51,401 nt of DNA from Sphingomonas sp. (GTDB lineage Bacteria; Pseudomonadota; Alphaproteobacteria; Sphingomonadales; Sphingomonadaceae): NCBI RefSeq assembly GCF_013816785.1, contig NZ_JACDDV010000008.1, positions 1-51,401 of the forward strand. Reading direction: 5' to 3'. Made by a program: the position numbers and the translations under genes. Position 1 is the stretch's first letter. Each line of letters starts with the position of its first letter. This document shows, piece by piece, positions 8,330 to 18,112 of the stretch. Under the pieces are notes generated by a model that was not told the DNA's origin, made no database searches, and saw only the letters and a program-made list of their open reading frames with translations.

Positions 8330-10759
8330 ATGAATCGTCAAGTTCCGCGGTCCGAGTTTGGGACGACACGCCGGCAACTAGTCGCTGCCCTTCGACGCCT
8401 GCGTCGCGGCGACTTCACCGTCCGGCTGGACGAAGAATCGTCCGACGAGGACAATGAAATCGCCGTGCTGTTCAACGAGGTTGTCAGCCTCAACCAGCAG
8501 ATCACCGACGAATTCCAGCGGCTTTCGAAAGTGGTCGGCAAGGAAGGCAAGATCACCCATCGCGCCAAGGTGCGCGGCGCGACAGGCGGTTGGGATACCA
8601 AGCTGCGCGCGGTCAATGAACTCATCGACGACATGGTCCAGCCGACCACCGAAGTCGCGCGCGTGATCGGATCGGTCGCCAAGGGCGACTTGTCGCAGTC
8701 AATGGCAGTCGAAATCGAGGGCCGCGCGCTGAAGGGCGAATTCCTGCGCATCGGCAAGGTCGTCAACACGATGGTCGAGCAGCTCGCGTCGTTCACGTCG
8801 GAAGTCACCCGCGTGGCGCGAGAAGTCGGCACAGAAGGGAAGCTTGGCGGACAGGCCAATGTGAAGGGGGTCGCCGGCACTTGGAAGGATTTGACCGACA
8901 ACGTTAACCTGATGGCCGCCAACCTCACCGGCCAGGTACGCAACATCGCCGACGTGACGACCGCGGTGGCGCTCGGCGATTTGTCGAAGAAGATCACGGT
9001 CGACGTGAAGGGAGAAATTCTGGAACTGAAGAACACCATCAATACGATGGTCGATCAATTGAACGGGTTCGCGTCGGAAGTCACCCGCGTCGCCCGCGAA
9101 GTCGGCACCGAGGGCAAATTGGGCGGCCAGGCCCAGGTGCCGGGCGTCGCAGGCACCTGGGCCGATCTGACCGAGAACGTCAACTCGATGGCGGCGAACC
9201 TGACCGGCCAGGTCCGCAACATCGCCGAGGTTACCACCGCCGTCGCCTCGGGCGATCTGTCGAAGAAAATCACGGTCGACGTGAAGGGCGAAATTCTCGA
9301 ACTGAAGAACACCATTAACGTGATGGTCGATCAGTTGAACGGCTTCGCGTCGGAAGTGACCCGCGTGGCGCGCGAAGTTGGCACCGAAGGCAAGTTGGGC
9401 GGGCAGGCAAAGGTGCCGGGCGTCGGCGGGACGTGGAAAGATCTGACCGACAACGTCAATCTGATGGCGACCAACCTGACCAACCAGGTGCGCGGTATCG
9501 CCGACGTTGTCACCGCGGTTGCGCAAGGCAATCTGAAGCGCAAGCTGACGTTCGACGCCAAGGGCGAAATCGCCGCGCTGGCCGAGACGATCAACGGCAT
9601 GATCGAGACGCTGTCTACCTTCGGTGACCAGGTCACCAACATGGCCCGCGAGGTGGGCGTCGAAGGGCGCCTCGGCGGCCAGGCACGCGTCCCGGGCGCC
9701 GCTGGCCTGTGGCGAGACCTTACCGATAACGTTAACGCGATGGCTACAAATCTAACCAATCAGGTGCGTTCGATCGCCGATGTCGCAACCGCGGTGACCA
9801 AGGGCGATCTGACCCGCTCGATCTCGGTCGAGGCCTCCGGCGAAATGGCGGCGCTCAAGGACAATATCAATGAGATGATCCTCAACCTGAAGGATCAGAC
9901 GCTCAAGAACGCCGAGCAGGACTGGCTCAAGACCAATCTCGCCCGGTTCAGCCGCATGCTCCAGGGCGAGCGCGATCTTGCTACCATCTCCAACCTCATC
10001 ATGTCGGAACTCGCGCCGTTGGTGAACGCGCAGTACGGCGTGTTCTACGTCACCAACCGCGAAGAGGAAGAAACCAAGCTGGAGTTGGTCGCCAGTTACG
10101 GTGCCGACAGCCGCGAGGATCTGAAGAAGCAATTCGGCCTGCGCGAGGGCCTCATCGGCCAGGCAGCGGCCGACAAGCGCGCCATGCGCCTGACCAATGT
10201 GCCGGGCGACTTCATCAAGATCGGATCGGGCCTCGGCCAGGCCGCGCCGGCCAACATCAACATCCTGCCCGCTTTGTTCGAGGATGAGGTCAAGGCGGTG
10301 ATCGAGCTGGCGTCGTTCGAGGAGTTCAACGAGACTCACCACAGCTTCCTCAACCAGCTGATGGAAACCGTCGGCATCGTCCTGAACACCATCGCCGCGA
10401 CGATGCGGACCGAGGGGCTATTGAAACAGTCTCAGCTACTGACGCAGGAGCTGCAGGCACGGCAGACCGAACTCACCACGAAGCAGGAGGAGCTGCACAA
10501 CACCAATGAGGAACTGCAGGAAAAAGCGCAGCTGCTCGAGAATGAGAAGCGCCAGGTCGAAGCCAAGAATTTCGAGATCGACATGACCCGCCGGGCGATC
10601 GAGGAAAAGGCCGAGCAGCTCGCCCTGACATCGAAGTACAAGAGCGAATTCCTGGCCAACATGAGCCACGAATTGCGCACACCGCTGAATTCGCTGCTGA
10701 TCCTGTCGAAGCTTTTGGCTGACAATCAGCAGGGCAATTTGAACGGGAAGCAAACCTAG
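8330..10759 (+). CDS. HAMP-array hybrid histidine kinase, N-terminal part (ends at an in-frame TAG)
   Basis: This gene encodes a soluble sensor kinase of the multi-HAMP type, as in fungal group III osmosensors and their bacterial relatives; no membrane helix is visible. HAMP-type units occupy about residues 60-530, including four near-identical 92-residue repeats starting at residues 158, 250, 342 and 434. A GAF domain (about 545-690) and a long Gln/Glu-rich coiled coil (about 700-770) follow. The phosphoacceptor His780 sits in [13 protein letters not shown]. The frame then meets TAG at 10757-10759, but the same frame stays open afterwards and continues the dimerisation helix, ATPase and receiver domains to 12349. 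Without the stop the product would have 1339 residues. A TGGAGG lies upstream of the ATG. As read, this half has a phosphoacceptor but no ATP-binding domain. Confidence 0.88.
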   Translation: MNRQVPRSEFGTTRRQLVAALRRLRRGDFTVRLDEESSDEDNEIAVLFNEVVSLNQQITDEFQRLSKVVGKEGKITHRAKVRGATGGWDTKLRAVNELIDDMVQPTTEVARVIGSVAKGDLSQSMAVEIEGRALKGEFLRIGKVVNTMVEQLASFTSEVTRVAREVGTEGKLGGQANVKGVAGTWKDLTDNVNLMAANLTGQVRNIADVTTAVALGDLSKKITVDVKGEILELKNTINTMVDQLNGFASEVTRVAREVGTEGKLGGQAQVPGVAGTWADLTENVNSMAANLTGQVRNIAEVTTAVASGDLSKKITVDVKGEILELKNTINVMVDQLNGFASEVTRVAREVGTEGKLGGQAKVPGVGGTWKDLTDNVNLMATNLTNQVRGIADVVTAVAQGNLKRKLTFDAKGEIAALAETINGMIETLSTFGDQVTNMAREVGVEGRLGGQARVPGAAGLWRDLTDNVNAMATNLTNQVRSIADVATAVTKGDLTRSISVEASGEMAALKDNINEMILNLKDQTLKNAEQDWLKTNLARFSRMLQGERDLATISNLIMSELAPLVNAQYGVFYVTNREEEETKLELVASYGADSREDLKKQFGLREGLIGQAAADKRAMRLTNVPGDFIKIGSGLGQAAPANINILPALFEDEVKAVIELASFEEFNETHHSFLNQLMETVGIVLNTIAATMRTEGLLKQSQLLTQELQARQTELTTKQEELHNTNEELQEKAQLLENEKRQVEAKNFEIDMTRRAIEEKAEQLALTSKYKSEFLANMSHELRTPLNSLLILSKLLADNQQGNLNGKQT
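8801..9904 (+). repeat. Four tandem 276-bp coding repeats (HAMP units)
   Basis: The segment starting GAAGTCACC at 8801 recurs at 9077 and 9353, and in diverged form at 9629, exactly 276 bases (92 codons) apart. The second and third units are nearly identical at protein level ([18 protein letters not shown]). Such repeats can recombine, changing the number of HAMP modules, and can cause assembly errors. Confidence 0.9.
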
Positions 10760-10867
10760 TTCGCGCGCACCATCCACGGCGCCGGGACCGACCTGCTCAA
10801 TCTCATCAACGACATCCTGGATCTGTCCAAGGTCGAATCCGGGACCGTGTCGATCGAGGTCAGCGAA

Positions 10868-12349
10868 ATGCCGATGGCGGGATTGAAGCAGCATATGGAG
10901 CGGACCTTCCGCCAGCTCGCGTCGGAGAAGGATCTGGCGTTCGAGGTCGATTTCGCCGAGGAACTGCCGGTCGCCATCCGCACCGACGAAAAGCGGCTCC
11001 AGCAGGTCGTCCTCAACCTGCTATCCAACGCCTTCAAATTCACCTCGGACGGAGGCGTTACGTTGCGGGTGGGGCCGGCGAGAAGCGGGTGGAGCGCCAA
11101 TCACTCCTTCCTCAAGGAAGGTCAGGATGCCATCGAGATCGCGGTCAGCGACACCGGCATCGGCATTCCCGGCGACAAGCAGAAGCTGATCTTCGAGGCG
11201 TTCCAGCAGGCCGACGGCACGACCAGCCGCAAATATGGCGGCACCGGGCTTGGCCTGTCGATCAGCCGCGAAATCTCGCGCCTGCTAGGCGGCGAGCTTC
11301 AGGTCCGCTCGGTCCCCGGCGAGGGTTCGACCTTCACTCTCTACGTACCGGTGCAGCCGCCGGCCGGTCAGCTGAGCCTTGCCTCGCCGGCGGCCGCGCT
11401 GGTGGTGGACAGCGCGAGCGAGCTCGTCACGGCCAGCTATCCGCTGCCCGACGACCGCGATGACTTGAAGGGGCAGCCGTTCGTGCTGATCGTCGAGGAC
11501 GACCCCACCTTTGCCTCCATCCTGCTCGAACTGGCGCACGACGCGGGCCTCAAGGGCGTGATCTCCTCGGCCGGGTCGGCGACGGTCGCGCTGGTGCGCA
11601 AGCTGAAACCCGACGCGGTGACGCTCGACCTCGGGCTCAGCGACATCGACGGCTTCGTGCTGCTCGACCTGCTCCGCCACGACCCCGATACCGCCGGCAT
11701 TCCGGTCCACGTCATTTCGGGCGCCGAGCAGGCCAGCCACGCGCTCACCATCGGTGCCTCGGGGATCATCGAAAAGCCCGCTGACCGCGACGTGCTGGCC
11801 CAGCTGTTTACAGGCCTTGCGGAGGATGCGCGCACTCGCCGCAAGAAGGCCAAGTCGGGTGATCGCCGGCCGGCCGGGGCCGTGCCGCACGCGGTTGGCG
11901 ATCCCGACCGGCTGGCGGGACTCGCCGGCAGCCGCGTGCTGATCATCGACGATGATATCCGCAACATCTACTCACTGACCAGCGTGCTCGAGGCGCACGA
12001 TGTCCGCGTACTTCACGCCGAAAGCGGGGCGGAGGGCATCCGACTGCTCGAGACGACGCCGGGCATCGACCTAGCGCTGGTCGACATCATGATGCCCGAC
12101 ATGGACGGCTATGAGACGATGCGGCAGATACGAAGCAAACGGAGTATCGGCGCGATTCCGCTGGTAGCGGTCACCGCGAAGGCCATGAAGGGCGACCGGC
12201 AGAAATGCCTCGACGCCGGCGCCTCCGACTATATTTCGAAGCCGGTCGACGTCGATTTGCTGCTGGCGCTGATGCGCGTGTGGATCGGCCGCGCGCGCGG
12301 TGTCGCGCCGGCGGCCCGCCCACGGTGCAAATCAGGAAAGGCGGCCTGA
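10868..12349 (+). CDS. HAMP-array hybrid histidine kinase, C-terminal part (HATPase-REC-REC)
   Basis: This is the continuation, in the same frame, of the kinase gene interrupted at 10757. It carries the GHKL ATPase (N-box VVLNLLSNAFKF, G1 DTGIGIPG, G2 GTGLGLSISRE), a first receiver (VEDDPTF, phospho-Asp in LDLGL, ISGA, EKPAD) and a second, more canonical receiver (IIDDDIRN, VDIMMPDMDG, VAVTAKA, SKPVD). If it is translated separately, ATG 10868 is the best start: GAGGT lies seven bases upstream. GTG 10847 is an alternative. Translated alone, it would lack the phosphoacceptor helix. Its stop lies four bases before the next kinase gene, so both belong to one operon. It may be part of a pseudogene, a split kinase or the product of a base error. 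Confidence 0.82.
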   Translation: MPMAGLKQHMERTFRQLASEKDLAFEVDFAEELPVAIRTDEKRLQQVVLNLLSNAFKFTSDGGVTLRVGPARSGWSANHSFLKEGQDAIEIAVSDTGIGIPGDKQKLIFEAFQQADGTTSRKYGGTGLGLSISREISRLLGGELQVRSVPGEGSTFTLYVPVQPPAGQLSLASPAAALVVDSASELVTASYPLPDDRDDLKGQPFVLIVEDDPTFASILLELAHDAGLKGVISSAGSATVALVRKLKPDAVTLDLGLSDIDGFVLLDLLRHDPDTAGIPVHVISGAEQASHALTIGASGIIEKPADRDVLAQLFTGLAEDARTRRKKAKSGDRRPAGAVPHAVGDPDRLAGLAGSRVLIIDDDIRNIYSLTSVLEAHDVRVLHAESGAEGIRLLETTPGIDLALVDIMMPDMDGYETMRQIRSKRSIGAIPLVAVTAKAMKGDRQKCLDAGASDYISKPVDVDLLLALMRVWIGRARGVAPAARPRCKSGKAA

Positions 12350-12353
12350 GCCG

Positions 12354-14369
12354 ATGAATGACGCCCCGTCGGCGATGCGCGCCACCAAGCCGTCCAAGCC
12401 GCGCGTCCCGCGTGCCCGCATATTGCTGGTCGACGATGACGAGCGCAATTTGCTCGCCTTGTCCGAAGTGCTCCACGGCATCGCCGACATCGTCACCGCC
12501 GCCTCGGGCCGCGCGGCGCTGCGCCATTTGTTGAACGGCGATTTCGCGGTCATCCTGCTCGACGTATTCATGCCGGGCATCGACGGCTACGAGACCGCTC
12601 AGCTGATCCGCGAGCGTAAGAGCAACAGCCACATTCCAATCATCTTCCTGTCTGCGGTCAACAAGGAAACCGAACATCTGATGCGCGGCTATGCGATGGG
12701 CGCGGTCGATTATGTGTTCAAGCCGGTCGACCCGCTGATCCTGACATCGAAGGTCAGCGTGTTCGTCGACCTCTACAAGATGCGCGCGCAGTTCGAGGCC
12801 AAGAGCCGGGCCGAACAAGCGCTGCGCGACGCCAATTTCAAGGCTGAGCTGGAAAAGCTGCAAATCGAGCGTGAGCTTCAGGCGAGCCGCATGCGCCAGG
12901 CGGCGATCATCCAGTCGCTGCCGATCATCCTCTACCTCGAGCCGCATCAGACGGAGCCGCGCTGTCCGGCCTTCGTCAGCGGCGACCTGGAGGCGATGAC
13001 AGGCTTCAGCTTCGACGCCGTGCGGGCCGACCCCGAGCTGTGGCAACAGCGCATCCACCCAGAAGATCGCGAGCGGGTGCTGACCTCGATTGCCGACCGC
13101 AATTCGACCGGGCAGCTGTCGATCGAGTATCGCTGGCAATGCGCCGACGGCACCTACAGGCATTTCCACGACCAGGCGGTTCTGCTCCGCGGACCGGCGG
13201 GCGAACCTATCGAATTTGCTGGCACATTGCTTGACGTCACGACCCAACGGGAGCTCGAATCACAGCTGGTGCAAGCCGGCAAGATGGACGCGATCGGTCA
13301 GCTGACTGGCGGCATCGCGCACGACTTCAACAATTTATTGTCGGCGGTACTTGGCGGAATCCTCCTGCTCGACAGACGTCTCGAGCTCGGCGATCGCGAG
13401 CGGCAGATCATGCAACAGATGCGCCATGCCGCCGAGCAGGGGGCGGAGCTGGTGAGGCGGATGATGGCCTTCGCGCGCAAGCAGGATTTGCGCCCGTCCA
13501 GCGTCGATCCCAACAGCCTGTGTCAGTCGGTCGCGGGCCTGGTCGAGCATACGCTGGGCGGGACGGTGACCATCCACTGGAACTGCGTCGAAACCTCGCG
13601 CAACCTGTTTGTCGACCGATCCCAACTTGAGCTCGCGCTGGTCAATCTGATCCTCAATGCACGCGACGCCATGCCAGATGGTGGCAAAGTCGGCGTGACG
13701 ATCGACGAGGCGCCGGCTTTCGACGCAGGCGCCGATCCGTTCGTGCGGATCTGCGTCGCCGACCAGGGCCACGGCATCGCGCCCGAAATGCTCGGTAAAA
13801 TCATGGAGCCGTTTTTTACGACCAAGGAAGCCGGCAAGGGTACCGGGCTGGGTCTCTCCATGGTGCTCGGCTTCGTCCAGCAATCCGGCGGAATGCTCGA
13901 AGTCAGCAGCGTCCCCGGCGAGGGATCGAGCGTCCAGATATTGCTCCCGTCCACCGCGCAGAGCGCGGAGCGCGTAGCGCCGGACGACGCGGATCAGGAA
14001 CGCGAAACGCTGTCGCTCAACACGGTGCTGCTGGTCGATGACGATGACGCGGTGCGTACCGTGGTCGGCGAGCAATTGCGCGAATTGGGCCTGACCGTTC
14101 GTTCGGTCGAAAGCGGGCAACAGGCGCTCGAGTTGCTCAAACGGGAAGGGGGCGAATTTGACCTTATCTTGTCTGACTTCGCGATGCCGGGAATGAACGG
14201 GGTCGAGACGATCAGCCAGGTCCGTAAGCTCAGGCCCAACATCCGAGCGGTGCTGATGACCGGATATGCTGACGACCGTGATTTCGTAGCCGAGCGCGGT
14301 TCGATCCTGACGCTGCGCAAGCCGATCGACACACTCGACCTCGAACGCAAGCTGGCCCGCGCCGCCTAG
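12354..14369 (+). CDS. Hybrid histidine kinase REC-PAS-HisKA-HATPase-REC
   Basis: This is a soluble 671-residue signalling protein. The N-terminal receiver (about 20-140) has acidic DDD 27-29, phospho-Asp70 in LLDVFMPG and Lys123. A short coiled coil (140-185) and a PAS fold (about 190-305, with HPEDRERV and the YRW...DGTYRHFHD signature) follow. The kinase core has His323 in GGIAHDFNNLL, the N-box NLILNARDAM, the G boxes ADQGHGI and GTGLGLSM, and the FFTTK motif. The C-terminal receiver (about 556-670) has phospho-Asp608 in LSDFAMPG. I chose ATG 12354, four bases after the preceding stop and behind an AGGAAAGG stretch. The two receivers suggest that it takes phosphate from another kinase, plausibly the HAMP-array protein encoded just upstream. 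Confidence 0.92.
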   Translation: MNDAPSAMRATKPSKPRVPRARILLVDDDERNLLALSEVLHGIADIVTAASGRAALRHLLNGDFAVILLDVFMPGIDGYETAQLIRERKSNSHIPIIFLSAVNKETEHLMRGYAMGAVDYVFKPVDPLILTSKVSVFVDLYKMRAQFEAKSRAEQALRDANFKAELEKLQIERELQASRMRQAAIIQSLPIILYLEPHQTEPRCPAFVSGDLEAMTGFSFDAVRADPELWQQRIHPEDRERVLTSIADRNSTGQLSIEYRWQCADGTYRHFHDQAVLLRGPAGEPIEFAGTLLDVTTQRELESQLVQAGKMDAIGQLTGGIAHDFNNLLSAVLGGILLLDRRLELGDRERQIMQQMRHAAEQGAELVRRMMAFARKQDLRPSSVDPNSLCQSVAGLVEHTLGGTVTIHWNCVETSRNLFVDRSQLELALVNLILNARDAMPDGGKVGVTIDEAPAFDAGADPFVRICVADQGHGIAPEMLGKIMEPFFTTKEAGKGTGLGLSMVLGFVQQSGGMLEVSSVPGEGSSVQILLPSTAQSAERVAPDDADQERETLSLNTVLLVDDDDAVRTVVGEQLRELGLTVRSVESGQQALELLKREGGEFDLILSDFAMPGMNGVETISQVRKLRPNIRAVLMTGYADDRDFVAERGSILTLRKPIDTLDLERKLARAA

Positions 14370-14370
14370 A

Positions 14371-14425
14371 GCCTGATCGTCGAGGTGAAAGCGCTTCGCG
14401 CTTCCGCCGATGCCGTGAATCAGGC
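14371..14425. terminator. Nested inverted repeat between convergent genes
   Basis: Outer arms GCCTGAT (14371-14377) and ATCAGGC (14419-14425) enclose an inner stem AAGCGC-TTC-GCGCTT (14389-14403). It lies between the convergent kinase gene and fahA, where a bidirectional terminator is expected. There is no T-run, so it may act with Rho or as an RNA-stabilising hairpin. Confidence 0.5.
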
Positions 14426-14438
14426 CCTCATCAATGGT

Positions 14439-15734
14439 CTAGCGCGCCGCGGTGACGATTCCGCTAACGCTTCCGAAGCCGATTGGCACCGCGCCATTCG
14501 CAGCGCAGCGCGCGCTCATCAGCATCTCGTCGCCATCGTCTAGGAAGCTACGGGTTTCGCCGCTGGGGAGGAGCATCGGCGTCTTGCCGCCCTGGCTGAT
14601 CTCAAGCAGCGAGCCGAGGCCGTCGGCATCGGCGGTCGACAGCGTGCCGGTGCCGATCAGATCGCCGGGCTGCAGATTGCAGCCGTTGGAGGCATGGTGG
14701 GCGACAATCTGCGCCGCCGACCAATACATCGCTGCGGCCGCCTCGCCCCGGCTCAGGACGTGCGGGGGAAGCCCGGCCGCCCGCATTTTCCGCGTCAGAA
14801 GGGTCGCCTCAAGCTGGATGCCGAGCCCGCCGTTGCTGCTGTCCGTCGCGTCGGACAAATAGGGCAGCGGCGCCGGATCGCCCTTAGGTCGCGGCGACAT
14901 CGGACGCCGGAATGGGGCGAGCGCGTCGGGCGTAACCACCCAAGGCGAAATGCTGGTCAGGAAATTCTTGGCGAGGAACGGCCCGAGCGGCTGATATTCC
15001 CACGCTTGAAGGTCGCGCGCCGACCAGTCGTTGAGCAGGCAATAGCCGGCGATATGTTCTGCCGCCTGACCGATCGGGATAGCGTCGCCCAACGCATTGC
15101 CGCGGCCGACAAACATGCCCAGCTCAAGCTCGTAATCGAGCCGCCGGCACGGGCCATAGTCCGGCACGTCAGCGTCGGGCGGTTTGCGCTGGCCTTTCGG
15201 CCGGACGACGGGCTCGCCCGACACGCGCACGCTCGACGCCCGCCCATGATAGCCGATTGGCACATATTTATAGTTGGGCAGCAGCGGCTGGTCGGGTCGG
15301 AACTGCTTGCCGACATTGTTCGCGTGATGGATGCCGACATAGAAGTCGGTGTAGTCGCCGATCGCACAGGGTAAGTGCATCGTCGCGTCGGGCATGCGCA
15401 CTAGGTGCGGCTCGACCGCCGCGCGTTGGGCCTCGCCCGACAGCAGGTCCGACAGCAGGCGGCGAAGCGCGCGGCAATCCTCGGGGCCGCCCGCGAACCA
15501 GGCGTTGAGTGTCGATTGCGTCAGCGCCGGCAGCCAGCGGTCGTCGAGCAGCCCGGACTCGGCCAGCCCGCGCACGTCGGCGATGAGGTCACCGATGGCG
15601 ACGCCGATGCGGGGGCCGTTGGCGCCGGCAAAGACGCCGAGCGGCAGGTTTTGAACCGGAAAGTCCGGATGCCCGTTGGCGCTGTCGACCCAGCTCCGAC
15701 GCGCTGCATCATGAGTCTCGTCGATCAGGATCAT
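14439..15734 (-). CDS. fahA: Fumarylacetoacetase
   Basis: This enzyme hydrolyses 4-fumarylacetoacetate to fumarate and acetoacetate, the last step of tyrosine and homogentisate breakdown. The 431-residue protein has the SH3-like N-domain and the FAH fold. The metal and catalytic residues of the family are visible: Asp130 in DYTDFY, His137 in the HHANN loop, Glu202 and Glu204 in DYELELG, and Asp236 in LLNDWSARD. It overlaps hmgA by four bases (ATGA) and is therefore translationally coupled. No maleylacetoacetate isomerase or 4-hydroxyphenylpyruvate dioxygenase gene is present in the window. Confidence 0.96.
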   Translation of the reverse strand: MILIDETHDAARRSWVDSANGHPDFPVQNLPLGVFAGANGPRIGVAIGDLIADVRGLAESGLLDDRWLPALTQSTLNAWFAGGPEDCRALRRLLSDLLSGEAQRAAVEPHLVRMPDATMHLPCAIGDYTDFYVGIHHANNVGKQFRPDQPLLPNYKYVPIGYHGRASSVRVSGEPVVRPKGQRKPPDADVPDYGPCRRLDYELELGMFVGRGNALGDAIPIGQAAEHIAGYCLLNDWSARDLQAWEYQPLGPFLAKNFLTSISPWVVTPDALAPFRRPMSPRPKGDPAPLPYLSDATDSSNGGLGIQLEATLLTRKMRAAGLPPHVLSRGEAAAAMYWSAAQIVAHHASNGCNLQPGDLIGTGTLSTADADGLGSLLEISQGGKTPMLLPSGETRSFLDDGDEMLMSARCAANGAVPIGFGSVSGIVTAAR

Positions 15735-17017
15735 TGGGGCAGCTGCGCCTTGGGAAAATCGGCCCAGGCGGCGTCATAGTCGGGCTGCGCCCGATCGAGT
15801 GCGAAGCGGGTCGGGACGTATGGCCAACAGGATTCGACCATGAATGCCATTGTCCCGTCGATTTTGACCGGCTTCAATTCGGCCGTGCTCGCCGCGTTCC
15901 AGCTGGCGACGTCGGGACCATGGCCGCTCAACATGTTGTGGAGCGACAGCCCGCCCGGCGCGAAGCCTTCGGCCTTGGCGTCATAGGCGCCATGGATCAG
16001 CCCCATCGCCTCGCTCATCACGTTGCGGTGGAACCACGGCGGACGGAACGTGTCTTCGCCGACGATCCAACGCGGCGGGAAAATAACGAAGTCGGCGTTA
16101 GCGCGCCCTGGCGTGTCGCTGGGCGAAGTCAGCACGGTGAAGATCGAGGGGTCCGGATGGTCGAAGCTGATCGAGCCGATGGTGTTGAACCGAGCCAGCT
16201 CATACCGGCATGGCGCCAAATTACCGTGCCAGGCGACGACGTCGAGCGGGCTATGGTCGAGGGTCGTCATCCATAGCGAGCCAAGATATTTCTGGACCAG
16301 TTGATGCTCGCCATCAACGTCCTCAAACGCCGCGGTCGGAACCTCGAAATCTCGCGGATTGGCGAGACCGTTCGACCCGATCGGGCCAAGCTCGGGCAAG
16401 CGGAATGATGGCCCGTGATTTTCGGCGACATAGCCGCGCGCTTCATCATCGACTTCGACGCAGAACCGAACGCCGCGCGGGATCAGGCCGATCCAGCCAG
16501 GGGCAAGGTCGAGGCCGCCCATTTCTGTGAAAAGGCGTAGCGCGCCGGACTGCGGAATGATCAGCATTTCGCCGTCCGCGTTGGCGAATATCCGTCGCTC
16601 CATCGACTTCGCGGCGCGGTAAAGGTGGATCGCGACACCTTCCAGGCTGGCCGGGCCGCGATTGGCCATCATCGTCACCAGTCCGTCGATGAAATCGCAA
16701 TTGCCAGGCAAATCCATGGGCGGATCCCAGCGCAGCCGATTGGGCGCCACAGGTTCCTCGACCGTACCGGGAGCCAGCAATGATGCGCCCTTATAGCGGA
16801 CGAAAGGCGGATGATCGGCAGTCGGCCGCATCCGGTAGAGCCAGCTTCGGCGATTTTCGTGGCGCGGCGCGGTGAAGGCGCTTCCGGACAGCTGCTCGGC
16901 ATAAAGGCCGAAGGCAGGCCGTTGCGGGCTATTGCGTCCCTTCGGCAGCGCGCCGGCGACCGCTTCGGTCTCAAAATGGCTGCCGAAGCCAGTCAGATAA
17001 TCAGGCGTCGTCGTCAC
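15731..17017 (-). CDS. hmgA: Homogentisate 1,2-dioxygenase
   Basis: This cytosolic Fe(II) dioxygenase opens the ring of homogentisate to maleylacetoacetate. The length of 428 residues is typical. The metal-site signatures are [11 protein letters not shown] (His and Glu ligands) and [13 protein letters not shown] near the C-terminus; the N-terminal [13 protein letters not shown] is the usual opening of the family. The start is a GTG at 17015-17017. It is the first gene of a two-gene operon with fahA. A strong terminator hairpin just upstream separates it from the small membrane-protein gene on the same strand, so hmgA should have its own promoter in or near 17018-17105. Confidence 0.96.
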   Translation of the reverse strand: MTTTPDYLTGFGSHFETEAVAGALPKGRNSPQRPAFGLYAEQLSGSAFTAPRHENRRSWLYRMRPTADHPPFVRYKGASLLAPGTVEEPVAPNRLRWDPPMDLPGNCDFIDGLVTMMANRGPASLEGVAIHLYRAAKSMERRIFANADGEMLIIPQSGALRLFTEMGGLDLAPGWIGLIPRGVRFCVEVDDEARGYVAENHGPSFRLPELGPIGSNGLANPRDFEVPTAAFEDVDGEHQLVQKYLGSLWMTTLDHSPLDVVAWHGNLAPCRYELARFNTIGSISFDHPDPSIFTVLTSPSDTPGRANADFVIFPPRWIVGEDTFRPPWFHRNVMSEAMGLIHGAYDAKAEGFAPGGLSLHNMLSGHGPDVASWNAASTAELKPVKIDGTMAFMVESCWPYVPTRFALDRAQPDYDAAWADFPKAQLPQ

Positions 17018-17022
17018 AGGCG

Positions 17023-17057
17023 CAAAACCCCTCGTTTCCGCATAGGAAGCGAGGGGT
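17023..17057 (-). terminator. Rho-independent terminator
   Basis: A 13-bp stem (17027-17039 with 17045-17057, one T-G wobble) with a 5-base loop is followed, on the minus strand, by TTTTG. It lies about 50 bases past the stop of the 67-residue membrane-protein gene and just before hmgA. Confidence 0.8.
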
Positions 17058-17105
17058 GGTTACGCGCGTCCGCGGTGACAATCAAATGCCGCCCGGCTTG
17101 TCAGG

Positions 17106-17309
17106 TTAGTTGACGTTGACCTCGATTTTGTCGGGAATGCTGATCTCGGTCTTCTTCGATCCGAACCCGAGTTGGTCGCGGAACAGGAACAGCAGCACCA
17201 GTACGACGATGATCAGCAGAACCACCGCCAGCACCCCGCCGCCGCCGCCGCCGCCATTGCCCGTTTCGATGATCGTGGTGCGATCGACCGGCTGATTGTC
17301 ATCGTCCAT
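17106..17309 (-). CDS. Small single-pass membrane protein
   Basis: The protein has 67 residues: an acidic N-terminus, a run of seven glycines (about 19-25), one strongly hydrophobic helix (about 26-43, VLAVVLLIIVVLVLLFLF) and a short polar tail ending IEVNVN. The start is followed by MDDDNQ and preceded by an AGGGAG-type ribosome site. Its own terminator lies downstream, so it is probably expressed as a single unit. I recognise no named family; similar Gly-run/TM peptides are common orphans in related bacteria. The function is unknown. Confidence 0.75.
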   Translation of the reverse strand: MDDDNQPVDRTTIIETGNGGGGGGGVLAVVLLIIVVLVLLFLFRDQLGFGSKKTEISIPDKIEVNVN

Positions 17310-17444
17310 GTCACTCTCCCTGATGGTCTACTTTCGTTGGCGTAACAAACGAGCGCTGTGCGAGTCGGTTCCCGTTAGGGTCGCGAATGGAACGAAGGCG
17401 GGCGCGTCGTGGTTGAGGGGAAATTGACGCCAGGGAGCATGGGG

Positions 17445-18059
17445 ATGGCACGGGCTTGGATTTCGCTGACGCTGGTAATCGCGTTTTCGGGTTGCGAGGT
17501 TCAGAAAAATGCGCCCGCCAACGAGAATGTCGCGGTTGTTCCGGCGATCAACGAAGCGCAGCAAGCTCCACCGGCTGCCCCCATTCCGCCAGCCAATACT
17601 GCTCCCTCCCCGGATACGATAAAGCCGGGTGAGCCGGGCGGACTGCCCGACGACCGCACCCCGATCGACGAGGGCAATATCGGTCCGAAAAGCGGGCAGG
17701 GCGCGGGGCAGGTTCTGCAGCGCTTCGGCGGCCTGCTTGAGCAACGCCGCCTCGCCGACGCGCGGCGCCTGTGGTCCGACGGCGGCAAGGCCAGCGGGCT
17801 GACCGAAGCCGAGTTCGTCGCCGCTTATGACAAATATGCCCAGATTCACTCCGAAGTAGGCCGGCCCGGCGCCACCGAGGGCGCGGCGGGATCGATCTAT
17901 GTCGATATTCCCTTCCGCCTCTATGGCACGCTCAGGACCGGCAAGCCGTTCAACCTCGTCGGACCGGTGACGCTGCGGCGGGTCAACGACGTTCCCGGGT
18001 CGACCGCGGAGCAGCGCCGCTGGCACATTTACCGCAGCGGGCTGAAGCCGCGGCCGTGA
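17445..18059 (+). CDS. Hypothetical lipoprotein
   Basis: The protein has 204 residues from ATG 17445, which has AGGGAG seven bases upstream; a GTG at 17409 and an ATG at 17439 are in-frame alternatives. The signal peptide ends in a lipobox-like AFSGC, so lipid anchoring is predicted. A Pro/Ala-rich linker (to about residue 75) precedes a compact domain. I recognise no named domain; the C-terminal half (IYVDIPFRLYG...GPVTLRRVNDV) looks like a small alpha/beta fold. It is followed 53 bases later by the DUF2171 gene on the same strand. Confidence 0.75.
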   Translation: MARAWISLTLVIAFSGCEVQKNAPANENVAVVPAINEAQQAPPAAPIPPANTAPSPDTIKPGEPGGLPDDRTPIDEGNIGPKSGQGAGQVLQRFGGLLEQRRLADARRLWSDGGKASGLTEAEFVAAYDKYAQIHSEVGRPGATEGAAGSIYVDIPFRLYGTLRTGKPFNLVGPVTLRRVNDVPGSTAEQRRWHIYRSGLKPRP

Positions 18060-18112
18060 CGCATCCTACGCCCGGCTCGTTCGTTGCGCCCTCATATTCC
18101 AAGGAGGAAAAC

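Noticed and set aside
10757-10759. TAG read as pyrrolysine or as programmed readthrough
   Set aside because: Pyrrolysine systems are not expected in this group, and no stem or readthrough context follows. A point mutation, sequencing error or gene split is simpler.
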